Source of the DNA: Hymenochaete sp. R1
Taxonomy: Eukaryota > Basidiomycota > Agaricomycetes > Hymenochaetales > Hymenochaetaceae
Reading direction: 5' to 3'
Assembly (NCBI GenBank): GCA_019400425.1
Contig: JAFREE010000003.1
Span: forward strand, 124,001 to 188,000
Length of the DNA stretch: 64,000 nt
Positions 46,891 to 58,202 of the stretch are shown here, in pieces; positions within the stretch are counted from its first letter, which is position 1, and each line of letters starts with the position of its first letter. Position numbers and translations under genes: made by a program. The notes under the pieces were generated by a model that was given only the letters and a program-made list of their open reading frames with translations, ran no database searches and was not told the origin of the DNA.

Positions 46891-47757
46891 TTGTTATGTT
46901 TGCTTGTAGTAGGTAGGAGAGGAAGGGATTTATAGGCACGTGTGAGGAAAGTCTTCGACAGAGAAAGGAGGAAGGAAAGAGATGCAAAGGAATGTAGACG
47001 TGCCAACGATGGGCAGAGACGCAAAGGGAGAGTGGGAGGGAGTGTCGAAGACGACGCGCAGAGAGAGATGGAGATGGAGGACGGAGGGAAAAGAAGCAAA
47101 CGAGAGACAAGGATCGGTGGAGACGAACTTTGCGGTCTTTTATGGTCACATAAGCCAGCGGAGTTTCAACTTGATATTACGGGAGAGGCTGGGCGATCCT
47201 ATCCGATCTTGGCGATCCCTTCTCTCCCCTTACCGGCTATTGCCCCTAATATAGGTTAGTGGTGCCGGTAACCGGCTAACTAGATCAGCCCAGCCCAGCG
47301 CGCTCTCATCTCAGCGCTCTCCCTAGGCCTCTTCTTCCCTTTATGGCGCCGCCTCTGCGGCCTTTGCCTTAGCGTGACAGACATGCATATGCTGTGCTAC
47401 GCTCCGCTCCGCTCTGTGTCCTTTTGGCTTTTGAAAGCTCCTTGACGAATACGACGCACTGTGCTGCGCATATACGCAGGCTTGGAGCTGAGGCTGAGGG
47501 AGTACTAGTGTATTATATATAATATGGATAGAATTGTACAGTTTATATGCACATTTAAAAGTGTGATTTGGATCGTCGTGTGACTCGTGTGTGTCGTCAC
47601 GCATCCGTTGCTGTCGATTCAGTTGAAAAGACGACGCGTCCTGCTGGCCTTCCTTTCCTTCAACTCTTTCAAGTTTGTGCATCAAGAAAACCGGGTTCAT
47701 CCAAAAAAGCTCATCTTCTGTCCATCAACCTTCGCATCTGTGTTTCCTCGCTCAATC
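46891..47757. other. Divergent promoter region, GH128 and RRM genes
   Basis: About 870 nt. The left end holds the GH128 promoter; the right end (about 47620-47757) is the pyrimidine-rich leader of the RRM gene. Nothing else recognised. Confidence 0.5.
46929..46942 (-). promoter_or_regulatory. TATA box with adjacent CACGTG of the GH128 gene
   Basis: On the minus strand TATAAA (46934-46929) lies about 40 nt upstream of the GH128 start codon, directly next to a CACGTG E-box (46942-46937). A TATA box at this distance is plausible for a short-leader, strongly regulated secreted-enzyme gene. Confidence 0.45.
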
Positions 47758-49006
47758 ATGGCCGACGTTGCTCCTGCTCAGTCTCCTGCAGAAAATGTCT
47801 CTTCCACAGAGCAACAAGTCAATCAGGTCTCCGAGGAGCAAAAGACTGGTAACGTATGTGTTACCCCCATCAAGCCCTCCTATCATTCCGCAATTGACCT
47901 TTCCGTCTTTTTCATTTACCCTCAGATCTGCATCAGAAACCTCGATTATTCCGTCACAGACGAGGAGCTGAGAGAGTTCTTCGCGCCAGTCGCCGAACAC
48001 ATGTATGTTCCCTTCTACCCCTTTCCACTCATAGTCGTCTTTTCGCGGTCCACTTCTTTATTATAATGACGATGGTGATGCATACATCCTCTAATGCTAT
48101 TATAACCTTTCCAGTCAGTCATGCAATGTCAAGATGCGTGGTCCACGCTCTGCTGGCTATGGCTTCGTCAATGTCGGCACCAAGGAAAACGCAGACAAAG
48201 CGATAGAGCTCCTCAACGGCAAGAAACTGGAGGGCAAAAACCGCGAGGTCATCGTTGAACATGCCAAAGACGATGTCACAAAGAAAAGGGAGTCAAGCGA
48301 AAGAAGGGCCAGGCGCAACACACGTGTCAACGGTGGCAGGCGCGGTTCGAAGCCTGTCCCAGGCGAAGTCACCGAAGCTGAAGCCAACGGTGAAACTGAG
48401 GTTGCTGAAGGTGGCGAAGGTGAAAAGACCAAGAAGAAGAGGAAGCCCAGGAAGTTCGGAGTACGTAAATACATAATATGTGCGGGCTTCGCATATGCTG
48501 ATTAACACGTCATTCAGAGGAAGCTCAAGGCAAGGGTTGAGGAAGTGGTGGGTGAAGGCCAGGAGGGCGTCGCAGGAGCTATTGAAGGTGTGAAGAAACC
48601 TACTCAGAAGCGTGCTCCTAGGCCGCGCCGCCCCGCAGGCGAAGACCCGTCCGGAACCCCATCCAAGGACTCCATCTTCGTGGCTAACTTGCCCTTCTCT
48701 GTCAAGGACACGGAGCTTGCCGATCTGTTCAAGGAAAAAGGTGTCAATGTTGTCGAAACGCACGTCGTGCTTACACGCTGGGGCCGCCGCAGGAGCAAGG
48801 GCTACGCTTTCGTTAATGTTGGCAGTGAGGCAGAGCAGCAGAAGGCTATCGCCGCGCTCGATGGTTTCGAAATTGATGACGGCAAGGGTGGAAAGCGTGC
48901 CATCGCCGTCAAAGTCGCGGTTGATGGACAGGGTGACTTCGAGGACAAGGAAAATGCTGAACCAGCGGCTGCGAACGGAACTGAGGCTTCAGTCGCCGCT
49001 GCCTAA
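47758..49006 (+). CDS. RNA-binding protein with two RRM domains
   Basis: Nuclear RNA-binding protein resembling fission-yeast Rnp24. Four exons. The first RRM has ICIRNLDYSVTDEELREFF (RNP2) and, after an intron, GYGFVNVGTKENADKAIELL (RNP1). A basic linker rich in Lys, Arg and Gly connects to the second RRM, SIFVANLPFSVKDTELADLF with KGYAFVNVGSEAEQQKAI. The tail is acidic and Ala-rich. The start MADVAPAQSPAE follows a pyrimidine-rich leader. Exact target and orthology (mRNA export or rRNA processing) cannot be told from sequence. Confidence 0.88.
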
Positions 49007-49326
49007 ATACATTCATTGCTCAATGGCATTCCGAACAAAGTTGTAACGGATGCTTCAATTGCGATGCTTCTTACGTCACGTTTCGTACGATCTTCATAAC
49101 GATTACTTTCTCATGAACCCAGTGTTATTTTCCGGTCGCCCATGGGCCGAGCATCCTCTTCAAGGGAAGTTTTTTGTGTTTGTCAGTAGCTGGTCTTAGT
49201 TCACAAAATCCATGCTCTTCCGATTTGGTCACTAAATATTATTGCGTAAGGCGTGGGACTTTGTGATTACATAATTATTGGTGAGTACGTCTTTTAAATA
49301 TTGAGACTCAAGCTGTTTAGCAAACT
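49007..49326. other. Intergenic between RRM and G-patch genes
   Basis: No gene seen; 3' UTR of the RRM gene and a short upstream region of the G-patch gene. Confidence 0.5.
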
Positions 49327-50845
49327 ATGACCGATGACGGTGAAGACGATTACCTGTCCGACAAGTTTCTGTTCGGGACTTCGTCTAATCCAACTCCTAA
49401 TCCCGTCACATACGCTGACCGAAGAAAACAAGCTCAACGACATTCTGAGCGCAAAAATGCTCAGAACAAGATTAAGTCTCGGCGCGTTCGCGAAGAGGAG
49501 GCTCGCGAGGAGGGTCTTCGGACAAGTCTTTTCCAGCGAGCCGAGGCAGAGGAGCAGGAGCTTGGTAGAAAGAATAAGGCAATGAGCATGATGCTCAAGA
49601 TGGGGTTCAAGCCTGGAAATGCGCTCGGGGCTCCTGACACAGCAAATGAGAATGGAGGTGCTAGTTCTAGTGATACTGGTCTTGCCGCTGTCACACCGCC
49701 CGCTACAGCGCTGAATCCCATCGGTGGTGATGTACAGTGGAGTAGAAGTGGAGCAGCGAGGACGGAATCCTTGATCCCGGAGCAAGACGGCGGGAGAGGG
49801 TCGGAAGGTCCGTCGGAAGAGTCGACGGAGGCAAGTTCGGGGCTACGACACAGAACAGTGCCCTTGGCCGTTGACATTCGGACGGGTGAGCGTTCATATT
49901 GCCTTTCAATGACATTTTTTGACCTAATCGATGATGTATGATACCAGGGAAGAAGGGTATTGGACTTGGAAAGCGCACTGTATCACCTGGCGCTACTGAG
50001 CGTGCTGCTAAAGTATCGCGCAAGGATGAAGAGACGGAACGTGAAAGCTATCGCGATCGAACGCGAAATGCATTCGAGCAACGTCGCGCGGCTGGAAGGC
50101 TCGTCAACGCGACGCAGACGATGCTTTCCTTAGACGAGAAAGCCGGGGTAAAGGTGAGTCTTCTATCCGTTCTCTCACTTCATCCGTCCCATATGTATCA
50201 AAGTGAGCTGACGACGGAATCGCTGCCCTTGCAACAGTTCAACATACTGTCGCTAGATCCCCAGGACCCCGCGAGCGTGCCTCCTGAACTTTTGACTGCT
50301 TTGGCGGACATCGAAGACTCCAGTTCTTTGGACCACGGTCACTACCCCAATCTAGGATCTTCCGACGAGAAAGAGCGTCTACGGAAGCAGATGCAGCTTG
50401 ATGCCCTTCAACCTTTGAATGTAGGGCAGCCAGGTGGTACTAGCGATGACGACGACGACATTAGTGGCAATGATATCGCTACCGACAACGACAAAACCAA
50501 AAAGAACGAACGGCTACCTCTGTCTTTATCGGAGGACGAAGTCGCAGACGCAGAAACGTTCCTCCAGCTTTCCGTGAGTATCTATGAATCCGTCGTCATT
50601 GTATCGCACGCTCTGATAACCTACCCTCCACCTGTGAACGTCCCTATCTTTTTGGTGTTTAAACCAACGTACTACGTCGCACGTACCCAACTACCGACTG
50701 GCCTCAGGCTGGCGACAGGCTATCGCGCGTCCTTGACTACCTTCGCACCAAGTACAACTATTGCCTTTGGTGTGGGACGCAGTATGACGACAAGGAGGAT
50801 CTCGATAGCAACTGTCCGGGAGTGGAAGAGGAGGTGCACGACTGA
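49327..50845 (+). CDS. G-patch protein, GPATCH11-like
   Basis: Nuclear protein related to GPATCH11 (CENP-Y), implicated in pre-mRNA processing. Starts MTDDGEDDYLSDKFL. A G-patch-like segment reads MSMMLKMGFKPGNALG, continued after an intron by GKKGIGLGKR. A charged helical region (RESYRDRTRNAFEQRR) follows. The last exon (50708-50845) gives RLSRVLDYLRTKYNYCLWCGTQY and NCPG, the DUF4187 zinc-ribbon-like C-terminus of this family, and ends EEVHD at TGA 50843-50845. Four exons; open frames running past 50575 are intron read-through. Confidence 0.9.
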
Positions 50846-51996
50846 ATCACCGTGCTGTTGGATTAGCCGTCCATGTTCTGGAAAACAGGAATAGTGCGGC
50901 AGCGAATTACACGAGAGTGTAGTAACCATTCACAGTCGTCGAAAACGGCAATCTTATCTACCTAATGGACATACCGGACCGACGGTGTATCAACGGGTCC
51001 TCGAAAGGACTTACGCATCGACAGCACCGACCTAACTGTGCCGCTTCCACTCTGCTTTTAACATTTAGAGAGATCAGAACTTTGGGAACGTCAATAGTTC
51101 TATCGCCGACGGGATAACGGCGCCGTTCGGTGCGTATAACGTGTCGCATGATGCAAATAATCCAGCCACGGTACGTAGATGATGGCGGCGGTGGCGGAGA
51201 TGATGTATCGAAGTTGAACATATGCATGGAAACAGCCCTGCCCAGGCTTCCAGGCACCCTATTTATGCTTTGCTCCCATTTTCAGTTTTCTGGGTTTCCT
51301 TGTCATAAGTAGCTGTTCGTCGCGATCGTGATTGTCGGCTGACTTTTTTACGCTTCTACAACAACTGCTACTTGTGATAGGTGCGATCTGGACTCGTCAG
51401 ACTCAGCTCAGCCGGTGGTCGGAGCTTGGCAGTATGCGGCGTAGCGCAACGATATATAGGATGCAATCATGTCGGATTTTTTTGTTTGCTAATCTGTTGT
51501 AACGGGAGAGAAAGAAGAGTGGGTGTATATTAACATTGTGATTGGTGACAGTGAGGGCGGTTTGTTCGCTTATCGATACAAGTTGTGAAAAGGACCATAC
51601 CAACGGTATCCTGAAAGTTACGACAAAGGTTGTTGTGTACGGAATGATAGAAGAGCAGTCTGCGGTACAAAGAAACAAGATACAGGAAAAGAAAAATGAA
51701 ACGATCCACAGAATAATGCACTGGGGACATCTTGAATGATCCATTAAAAATCTAGAATCAATCGAAGATGAAAGAGATATAAATAAACAAGTGACGACGA
51801 GATAAGTAGACAAAATAATGGAACAGAAAAGAATGGGTAATGACAGTGAGTTTCGCGTTTGGAAGCACAAAACATTTTGCACTTGAAGCAATGAGGGATA
51901 GGAAGGCTCTGCCACGTTGAGAGAGAGAAACGTGAAGGAACAGACGCAGAAGATAAATCAAAATCAAAACGAAAGGGAGTGAAGAAAATGAGTTCA
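50846..51996. other. Intergenic between convergent genes
   Basis: About 1.15 kb, longer than usual for convergent neighbours here. Open frames at 50958-51257 and 51403-51915 (minus) lack domains. Nothing else recognised. Confidence 0.4.
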
Positions 51997-53019
51997 CTAC
52001 GCCATAGGAGCGACCTGGCGATGGAACGAAGATATTCGCAATCCCGCCTGGTGATGCTTCACCAATCTCTCCTCCTTGTCCAGATCCATCAAAGGAGCCG
52101 GACTCAGCCTCGGCGACCGAGACCGACCTCGGCGACTGCTATCCGACTCGCCAGCGCCTTGCCGTCGAGCAACGGGTCCCGATGCAGAAGGAAATGTGAA
52201 CGCAGCGAAGGACTCCGCAAGCATAGGCGGGAGCGTCGGCAGCATGACGGGTGACGGCAGATCGGCGTACGTGCTGCGAGTGCGTGTCGAGGTGAAATTT
52301 GGGTCTGTTGGTGATGCTTGTGGAGAGCGTCGGCGGGCGAAGGATGAAATGGGTGTGAATGTCGACGCAGGTCTCACTTTGAGCCTTTCGAGCGAGCCGC
52401 CTCGGGCACGTCTAGCAGGGAGAGGTGGAACGGGAGGAATTGAGTCGTTGCTGGTTATCGATTTGAGACTACTTGACGAAGAGCGCCTCGAGGAAACGGA
52501 TGCCGACTGCGGATTGAGAGGAAGAGAAATTTGACGTTTCAATAAACTCGCTCCGATCTGCGCGGTCCAATTGCATTGAATGGAATGGTCTCACCTTGCG
52601 ATGCTCCTGGTCGCGAGGGAGGTCTGCAGCCGTTGATATACTACCTCGACGCTTGATTGGCATGTTTCATGAGCTCACTTGAATCACAAAAAATTGAGCA
52701 ATTCACTCACGTTAGAGTAGGGCGAAAAACGAGCGTTCTTCAAGTTTCCGGAGCTGGCTCGCCTTTTGAATCCTTCCGATGGAGCCTCGTCCGAAGACAC
52801 ATCGTCGGCTTCAAACTGAGAAACCACAATGGTTGGAGAGGGTTCACGCTTCACACAGACTGTATGCGTGGATGGGGAAGACGGTGAGATCGGTGAAGGA
52901 GATCGAGAATGCATGGAATCATTTGAGCTCGCAGAAGAAGCGTCGGGGGTAGGCAGTTTAGCGTCAGCAGGGAGTCCGAGAGATTCCATGAGTTCGACAA
53001 AGGACGGCAAAGGTGCCAT
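51997..53019 (-). CDS. Ser-rich disordered protein, unknown function
   Basis: Three exons on the minus strand starting MAPLPSFVELMESLGLP give about 270 residues. Only the first ~20 residues look like an amphipathic ordered motif. The rest is Ser/Pro/Arg-rich with many SPSP and RRxS sites for Pro-directed and basophilic kinases (for example SRSPSPISPSS and GRSRSPRLSP). A short middle exon RRGSISTAADLPRD has clear GTGAG donors on both sides. The C-terminus ends SFHRQVAPMA. I do not know a function; a phosphoregulated adaptor is inference. Confidence 0.75.
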
Positions 53020-54555
53020 AATCAGGCAAGGAGGACGGCAAGGAGAGGTGTGTCGAGCTAAGAACGCTGAAGAGAGCGGCGGAAGAGAGGAGAAAGTAGA
53101 CGGCGGTTTATATGCTCTGAGGCATGTTGGAAAACGAGCCGGTTGCTAGCGAGAAGGATTGAGAGCGCGGTCGATGCTTTATTGTGTCGTACAGGGACAA
53201 GCAGAAATAGGCGTGGATGTACGATGGTAACGATGAGGGCGGTGCTTGTCGTCCGGACCCCGGCCGTCGTCATACCATCCGATCCACCGTCGTATTCTCG
53301 TGTTCTCGTCGTCGCTGTCGTCGTCACCATCCTCGTCGTTCGTTGGTGAAGAGAAAACACTTGGGAAACAGCAGCACAGAACCGTCGTCGAATGACATAA
53401 TCATATTTCCCATACGCATATAAGTTATAACTTTGTCCATCATGAATCATGAATGTCCTCAGGCTGTCTCTGACTCTCCTTTGTCGTTGTCTGCCACGCA
53501 CCGACAATAACGTCGTCATCGCAGCACTCAAAAGATGAAGCCGACTCGAATCAAAAACTCGAACTTGATATCAAACCAGGCTTCACATATATAGGCGTAA
53601 CTACCAAATGGATACCTGTCCTCTCCTTTATTTGATTCCATGGGCACAGAAGCCTCATGCTTATTTCCACACCCTCTTTGATCTACATGAATCACTATGC
53701 ACCAGAAGATCCCAAATCTTATCAGAGGGCTCAATATGCGCACGAGGACCCCCTCCATGCGACCACAATATCCTTACCGCGATTTGGTGAATATCATGTC
53801 AATGACAGGCTTCCGCGTATAAACCAAGTAAATTGGCTTCAAAAGAACATACCCAGACATCCCTTAACGAGAACCCTTGAAATTCACAGAAAAAAGAGCC
53901 CTGCGGGTTGCTGCGCCGGAATAAGCCCAAATACATGGCCAATACAAATTGCATGATGGGCCCCATACAATTGTCGCTACGAAATTGAAGTTGGTCCAAA
54001 TCCGTGGGATATCAAAGAAGCTATGACGATAGGCATATAATCCTGGAGACACCTGGCCCTTAATACCATGGTTATAACGACCGGAATTGATACCGCACAG
54101 ATGGAGGACCTTGTAGAGGTGGCTTGACCTTCCGTGGTTTCGTACTTAAACTCGTTGCTTGAAAGCGCGCACAGCCTGTCAAGAAGTGAAGCGAGAAAGC
54201 AAGTATCTTGCTCACATCCAGGCAGAGCGTGGAAGACGGACAAAGCGGTGCAGGTCAGAGTCACGGGTATCAAGCATTTTGAGCTCGCCGCTGTCTCGAG
54301 AACGTTACCATAGTTCAAGCCTGGAGGAGAGGAGACGGTTGGCAGAAATAAGCCATGTTCGCTTAGAGAGTTTGACCAAGTAAATGACTTTCGACTCCTG
54401 TCCGGTCCATCGCTGCCTTTTCCTCATGATCGGTTTTGTAAGTCGCGAAGGCAAGTATCACCAATGCATTTTTCAACGGAAAGCCGAGGAACGATACAAC
54501 ATGTGCCACAAGGTGCCGTAAGGGAAAAGGGTGGAGAGGGAGAATCAGAAGAGCG
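53020..54555. other. Gene-poor stretch with weak membrane-like frames
   Basis: About 1.5 kb with no confident gene. Minus-strand frames at 53528-53758 and 53977-54318 contain short hydrophobic segments and possible splice sites, so a small membrane-protein gene or its remnant could hide here. No family recognised. Confidence 0.3.
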
Positions 54556-55027
54556 CTACCGCGCCTCGAATTGAACCACTGCAAGGGAGACCAATCGTAA
54601 GGAGAGAAACAAAACTAGAAAAAAGAAGCGGACGTACTTCGCTTTGTCCTCTTCTTGTACATTATTCTATGCCCGCATTCTCTGCAACGGAACACATCTC
54701 CAGGCTTGATTTCGTTCGATGCATTGCAGTCTAATGGTTGGTCATGCCATCATGGTGCAGTGAGGCATCCATTCAACAAACACCGTCGCACAATTGGAAC
54801 GGGTTCAAAAATGAACCAGGTGTTCGGATAGTATGCGCGAAGTTGGAGATGCGGCGTCGTGAGCAAATATCAAGAGTCGCAACGTCGTCAACATGAGTTC
54901 GAAGAGGATAAGTAATTGGGTCGAACTTGCCTCCACAGAGATACTCCACGGGTTCACGCCGACCGAAGAACGCAGCTGCGTTTGAATTTTGACTCAGGTT
55001 TTGAGCTTGGCTACCGTAGTTCATCAT
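54556..55027 (-). CDS. RPB12: RNA polymerase I/II/III common subunit Rpb12 (ABC10-alpha)
   Basis: The smallest common subunit of the three nuclear RNA polymerases. Three exons, 55027-54931, 54730-54638 and 54578-54556, total 213 nt and encode 70 residues, the same size as yeast Rpb12. Sequence: MMNYGSQAQ start, then [10 protein letters not shown] (zinc ligands 1-2) across the first intron, [26 protein letters not shown] (ligands 3-4), and the last exon MVQFEAR. The first intron is about 200 nt and has a GC donor (GGAG|GCAAGT) with a normal TTAG acceptor; only this join restores the zinc motif. Individual exons are too short to stand out as open frames. Confidence 0.95.
54731..54930 (-). other. 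GC-AG intron of RPB12
   Basis: The donor is GCAAGT directly after GGAG, the strong consensus context for GC-AG introns; the acceptor is CATTAG. Length 200 nt, longer than the usual 50-65 nt in this window. Confidence 0.85.
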
Positions 55028-55643
55028 CTTGGCTGGCTGAGAATAATGTGAGATATGAAAAGCTGGATTTTGTAATGATGATGTCGATGCAAGACGAGCA
55101 CTCGCAGGACTTGAGGGGTGGTCCAAAGCATTGGCAGCGCCGATCATTTTTTTTCGGCGCCGACCTCTTGCCTTTTCCGGGGGACCGCGTAAAGTCCAAT
55201 GCGGATGCGGAATATTTTAAGTATGTACGGCCCTCGGTGGAAGTACACATAGCAAAGCAACATTTGATTAAGGGGAGGTAAAGTAAGTAAAAAGTGTAAG
55301 GTATACATATGTTATACACGGATTTTAACGTTGATTCCCGGTCTTCCGCAGGCCCCCTTTGTTCTGCAGCAAAGCTCCGAGAAGAAGATAAGGGAGACTG
55401 GTGCGGGATTACATGTTTCACGTCAATTTGGTCAAGAACGCATAGGGGCCGAGCTCGCAGCTCATTCAACTAAAACAAAAGTGCACAGAACAATGCGTTC
55501 CACCCTTCAAGTCCCGATCCAGAAGGGATTCTAAGTTGGAATCGGCGGCGGCGGAAAGCAAAGCTCCTGACGAAAATTTGATAGAAAGACGAGATGGGGT
55601 AGCTTGAAGTGCGATGTGAAAGGGTAGCTGTAGCATCGGCTTC
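55028..55643. other. Intergenic, upstream of RPB12
   Basis: Both neighbours lie on the minus strand. Nothing recognised beyond the RPB12 upstream region. Confidence 0.45.
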
Positions 55644-56417
55644 TCACCAGTACCCATGGGCAATAAACCAGACATGGACCAGGCATGTGACGACAAGTTG
55701 ATCGAGGATTTCTTCAGCGCTCGCAGAAACGGTTAGCTTGAGCCTCTCTTTGCTCCAGGTCGCGATGGTCCGCCCTCCGGAATCCACGCACTGACGGAAA
55801 GGCCGCGTGTAGATTAGGCTCAACTGCGTGTACTGGCTAAAGAGGAGCATTGTACTCACGAAAAGGTCAGACTCATCCCTGATCTTCCATTTGTATTCTG
55901 AGCCGTTAACGACGAATCTGCGAGACCTAGGGTTTAGGCCGGACACCAGGGCAATGGGTTAGCGTCAAACACGGGAGAGATAGACTGAGGAAATTGTCAT
56001 ACTTGCTGTTCGACTTCTTGCGTCTCCGCAGGTCTTGAATCCTGAACTGGAACCCAGATCAAGTCCTAGTTCTAGGTCGCATGCGTGTACTAGAAGTTAC
56101 TCACTGTATCCAAGCCAAATTGTACTTGGCCATTAAAGTTGTTCGCCCAGTGCATGTCACCTGCGATCTCCCATCTCTTCGCCCTTATATTCCATCTCTC
56201 GAAGGTCGTGACACTTTCGGAAAAGCCCGGGATGTTCAGAAACTAAGGCGGTACATGAGATCTTACTGGCCATCAGCGAAATCCGACTCCAGCTTACCCT
56301 ATATAAATGTAGAGGCGACATGCCATCCCCAAGCTCGAGGTCAACATCGAATGTTCGCATATCGCGGCCATCTTCAGGAGTAAATCGCCAGTGTAGATTA
56401 ATATCCTCTCCAGACAT
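55644..56417 (-). CDS. DUF6593-like protein
   Basis: Small protein resembling the agaricomycete DUF6593 family; function unknown. Five exons on the minus strand join in frame: MSGEDINLHWRFTPEDG to LHLYR; FLNIPGFSESVTTFERWNIR to FGLDT; FRIQDLRRRKKSNS; KSRRFVVNGSEYKWKIRDESDLF; and a last exon CVDSGGRTIATWSKERLKL ending in a hydrophobic stretch QLVVTCLVHVWF and stop at 55644-55646. About 170 residues. All introns are 50-70 nt with GT donors. The pattern of a basic-aromatic YKWK strand followed by GGRTIATW fits a compact beta fold typical of this group. Family call is from memory of the pattern, so moderate. Confidence 0.7.
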
Positions 56418-56441
56418 GTTGTGTCGTTAACTGGGAGAGTA

Positions 56442-57177
56442 TCAGGAGGGAGAAGGGGGAGAAGAAAGATGCGATTGAAGTCGTGCGGTCGCAAGGTCTT
56501 TTGAATGAACGTGCAAGGAGTGAGAGGCTGAGGCCGAAAAGGTTTCAGGGCATGACAACGGAGCGCAAGGCCGACATATTTGGATCGCTTGACCTTCAAT
56601 GCCTCCGGTAAACTCCAGGCGCATAATCTGCGTCCCGATTCCTATTAGCGTTTCAGGCCAGGCAGTCGGATCGATGTCGTCTCGCCTGCATGTCAGAGCC
56701 GGCTGGCTCTTGAGGATTGATTTATAGGCAGTCACGGTCAAGGCGCCTAAACGCGTGCGCACGTTTTGTCTGGGATCATCCGAGTGAATTGGTGAATGAA
56801 GGCTGATCTTGCGAAATTGGTTGGGGGGGGGGGGGGGGGTGCTGAAACCTGTAGGCTGCAAAGCCGATAGAGTGCCACCGGCACTCAGGACCGGAGAAAC
56901 GAGAATGCGACAATGAACTTTGCCAACATTTGGCAGATCGGCGCAATTGACCGGTCGAATCCGAGCCATGTTAGATGAAGAAGGGCTGTGCGAAAAAATG
57001 CACAGGCCGGAGTGGTTTTCAGCAAGCTTATCGATGAGAAGGGGGGAGGTAGAGACATCGGGCGAGTTAGATCTCTCGACCAAAGTGTACGAGCACCATT
57101 TCCATTTGAGAGCCTCATCCGGAACGAATTGAATCGGTCGAGCCTGATTTTCCAGGTCAGTAAATGCCGCAGAAACC
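56442..57177 (-). CDS. Candidate gene fragment, unknown product
   Basis: The minus strand is open from an acceptor-like TCAG at about 57178 to a stop at 56442-56444. The first part reads like protein (ARPIQFVPDEALKWKW, CSYTLVERSNSP), the middle is Pro-rich because of a 17-bp C tract (G tract on the plus strand, about 56823-56839), and the end is less convincing. An upstream exon around 57400-57325 (MNLVGLQTTEAHIAG) could join it. It may be a relative of the neighbouring DUF6593-like gene, a degenerate gene, or chance. Confidence 0.35.
56823..56839. repeat. 17-bp G homopolymer
   Basis: An uninterrupted run of 17 G. Such tracts slip in replication and in sequencing, so the length may vary or be wrong. 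Confidence 0.9.
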
Positions 57178-58202
57178 TGAGACCTGAGAAAGAGTCATAA
57201 GTCAGTCATAGTGGCAGGGACTTCGACACATTAGCGACACCCACGAACTGTGAGCAACTCAAAGAGTGCCCCCCATTAGCATGTCTCATTTCTTGAAAGG
57301 AAAATGAACGTCCGATCAACTCGCACCTTCTTGGTATTTTTCTCTCGTTGAAAATGCCTGCAATATGCGCCTCAGTCGTCTGGAGGCCGACCAAGTTCAC
57401 GTTTCATGTTACGATGTTACTCGAATGTTGAAGCCACCTACCGCACCAAGCGAGATCGAAGCGTACTTACGTTTGTATGAAAGGTAAAGGCGCAGGGGCG
57501 GCAAACGGATTAGACGGGTCGTGACGGCCCGCTAGATATAGACCAAGAGCTAGTTCTCCAGACAACATCCATAATTGTACATTTGGGAATACAAAATGAA
57601 GGGGAACTAAACAAGGTAGTGACGGCGATCTAGAATAGCATCATTTCGAAGCGCGAGACGCGGTTCTCTCTCAGTCTCTGCTATGCCGACCCCGCTGTGC
57701 CACGGCGCTACATCGTCTGGTACTATTTACCCTTTTGAGAGCCAAATAAAATTAAAAATATGACTATCAGTACAAGAGACGGAGTGCCTTTCCTAGTGAA
57801 TATATGGGTAATTGGGAATTATGTTTGTATTTCAGCGCGTTTTTCTACCGGGATCGACCGAGGGGCTCACAGCGACACGCTGTGAGAAGCGTCAAAAAAG
57901 AGATTTAGATTTAGCTTTTAGATTGACAGAGGCGGAGAGGATCTCGACGGTTTGGACATCGTATTCATTGCATTGCAGCTCATCACCACACAGACAGGCC
58001 GAGCGAGGAACAGACGCGCGTCGTATCAGGCCGAGCCAGAAGTCAGAAGTCCCCTTTCCTCTTCAAACGGACCCAACACCGTAGCCATTACTAATCCATC
58101 GCCATTACGAGAGGGTGATTACCATCTGGCTCTCTCCCGTCCTCTCTTTAACTCTCGTTCTTCCCCCTCGAGCTCGTCGTCTCAGCCACTTTTGCTTTCT
58201 CA
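57178..58202. other. Upstream region of bZIP gene
   Basis: Apart from the possible first exon of the candidate gene near 57325-57400, no coding potential. The 58080-58200 part is pyrimidine-rich leader directly before the bZIP start codon. Confidence 0.4.
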
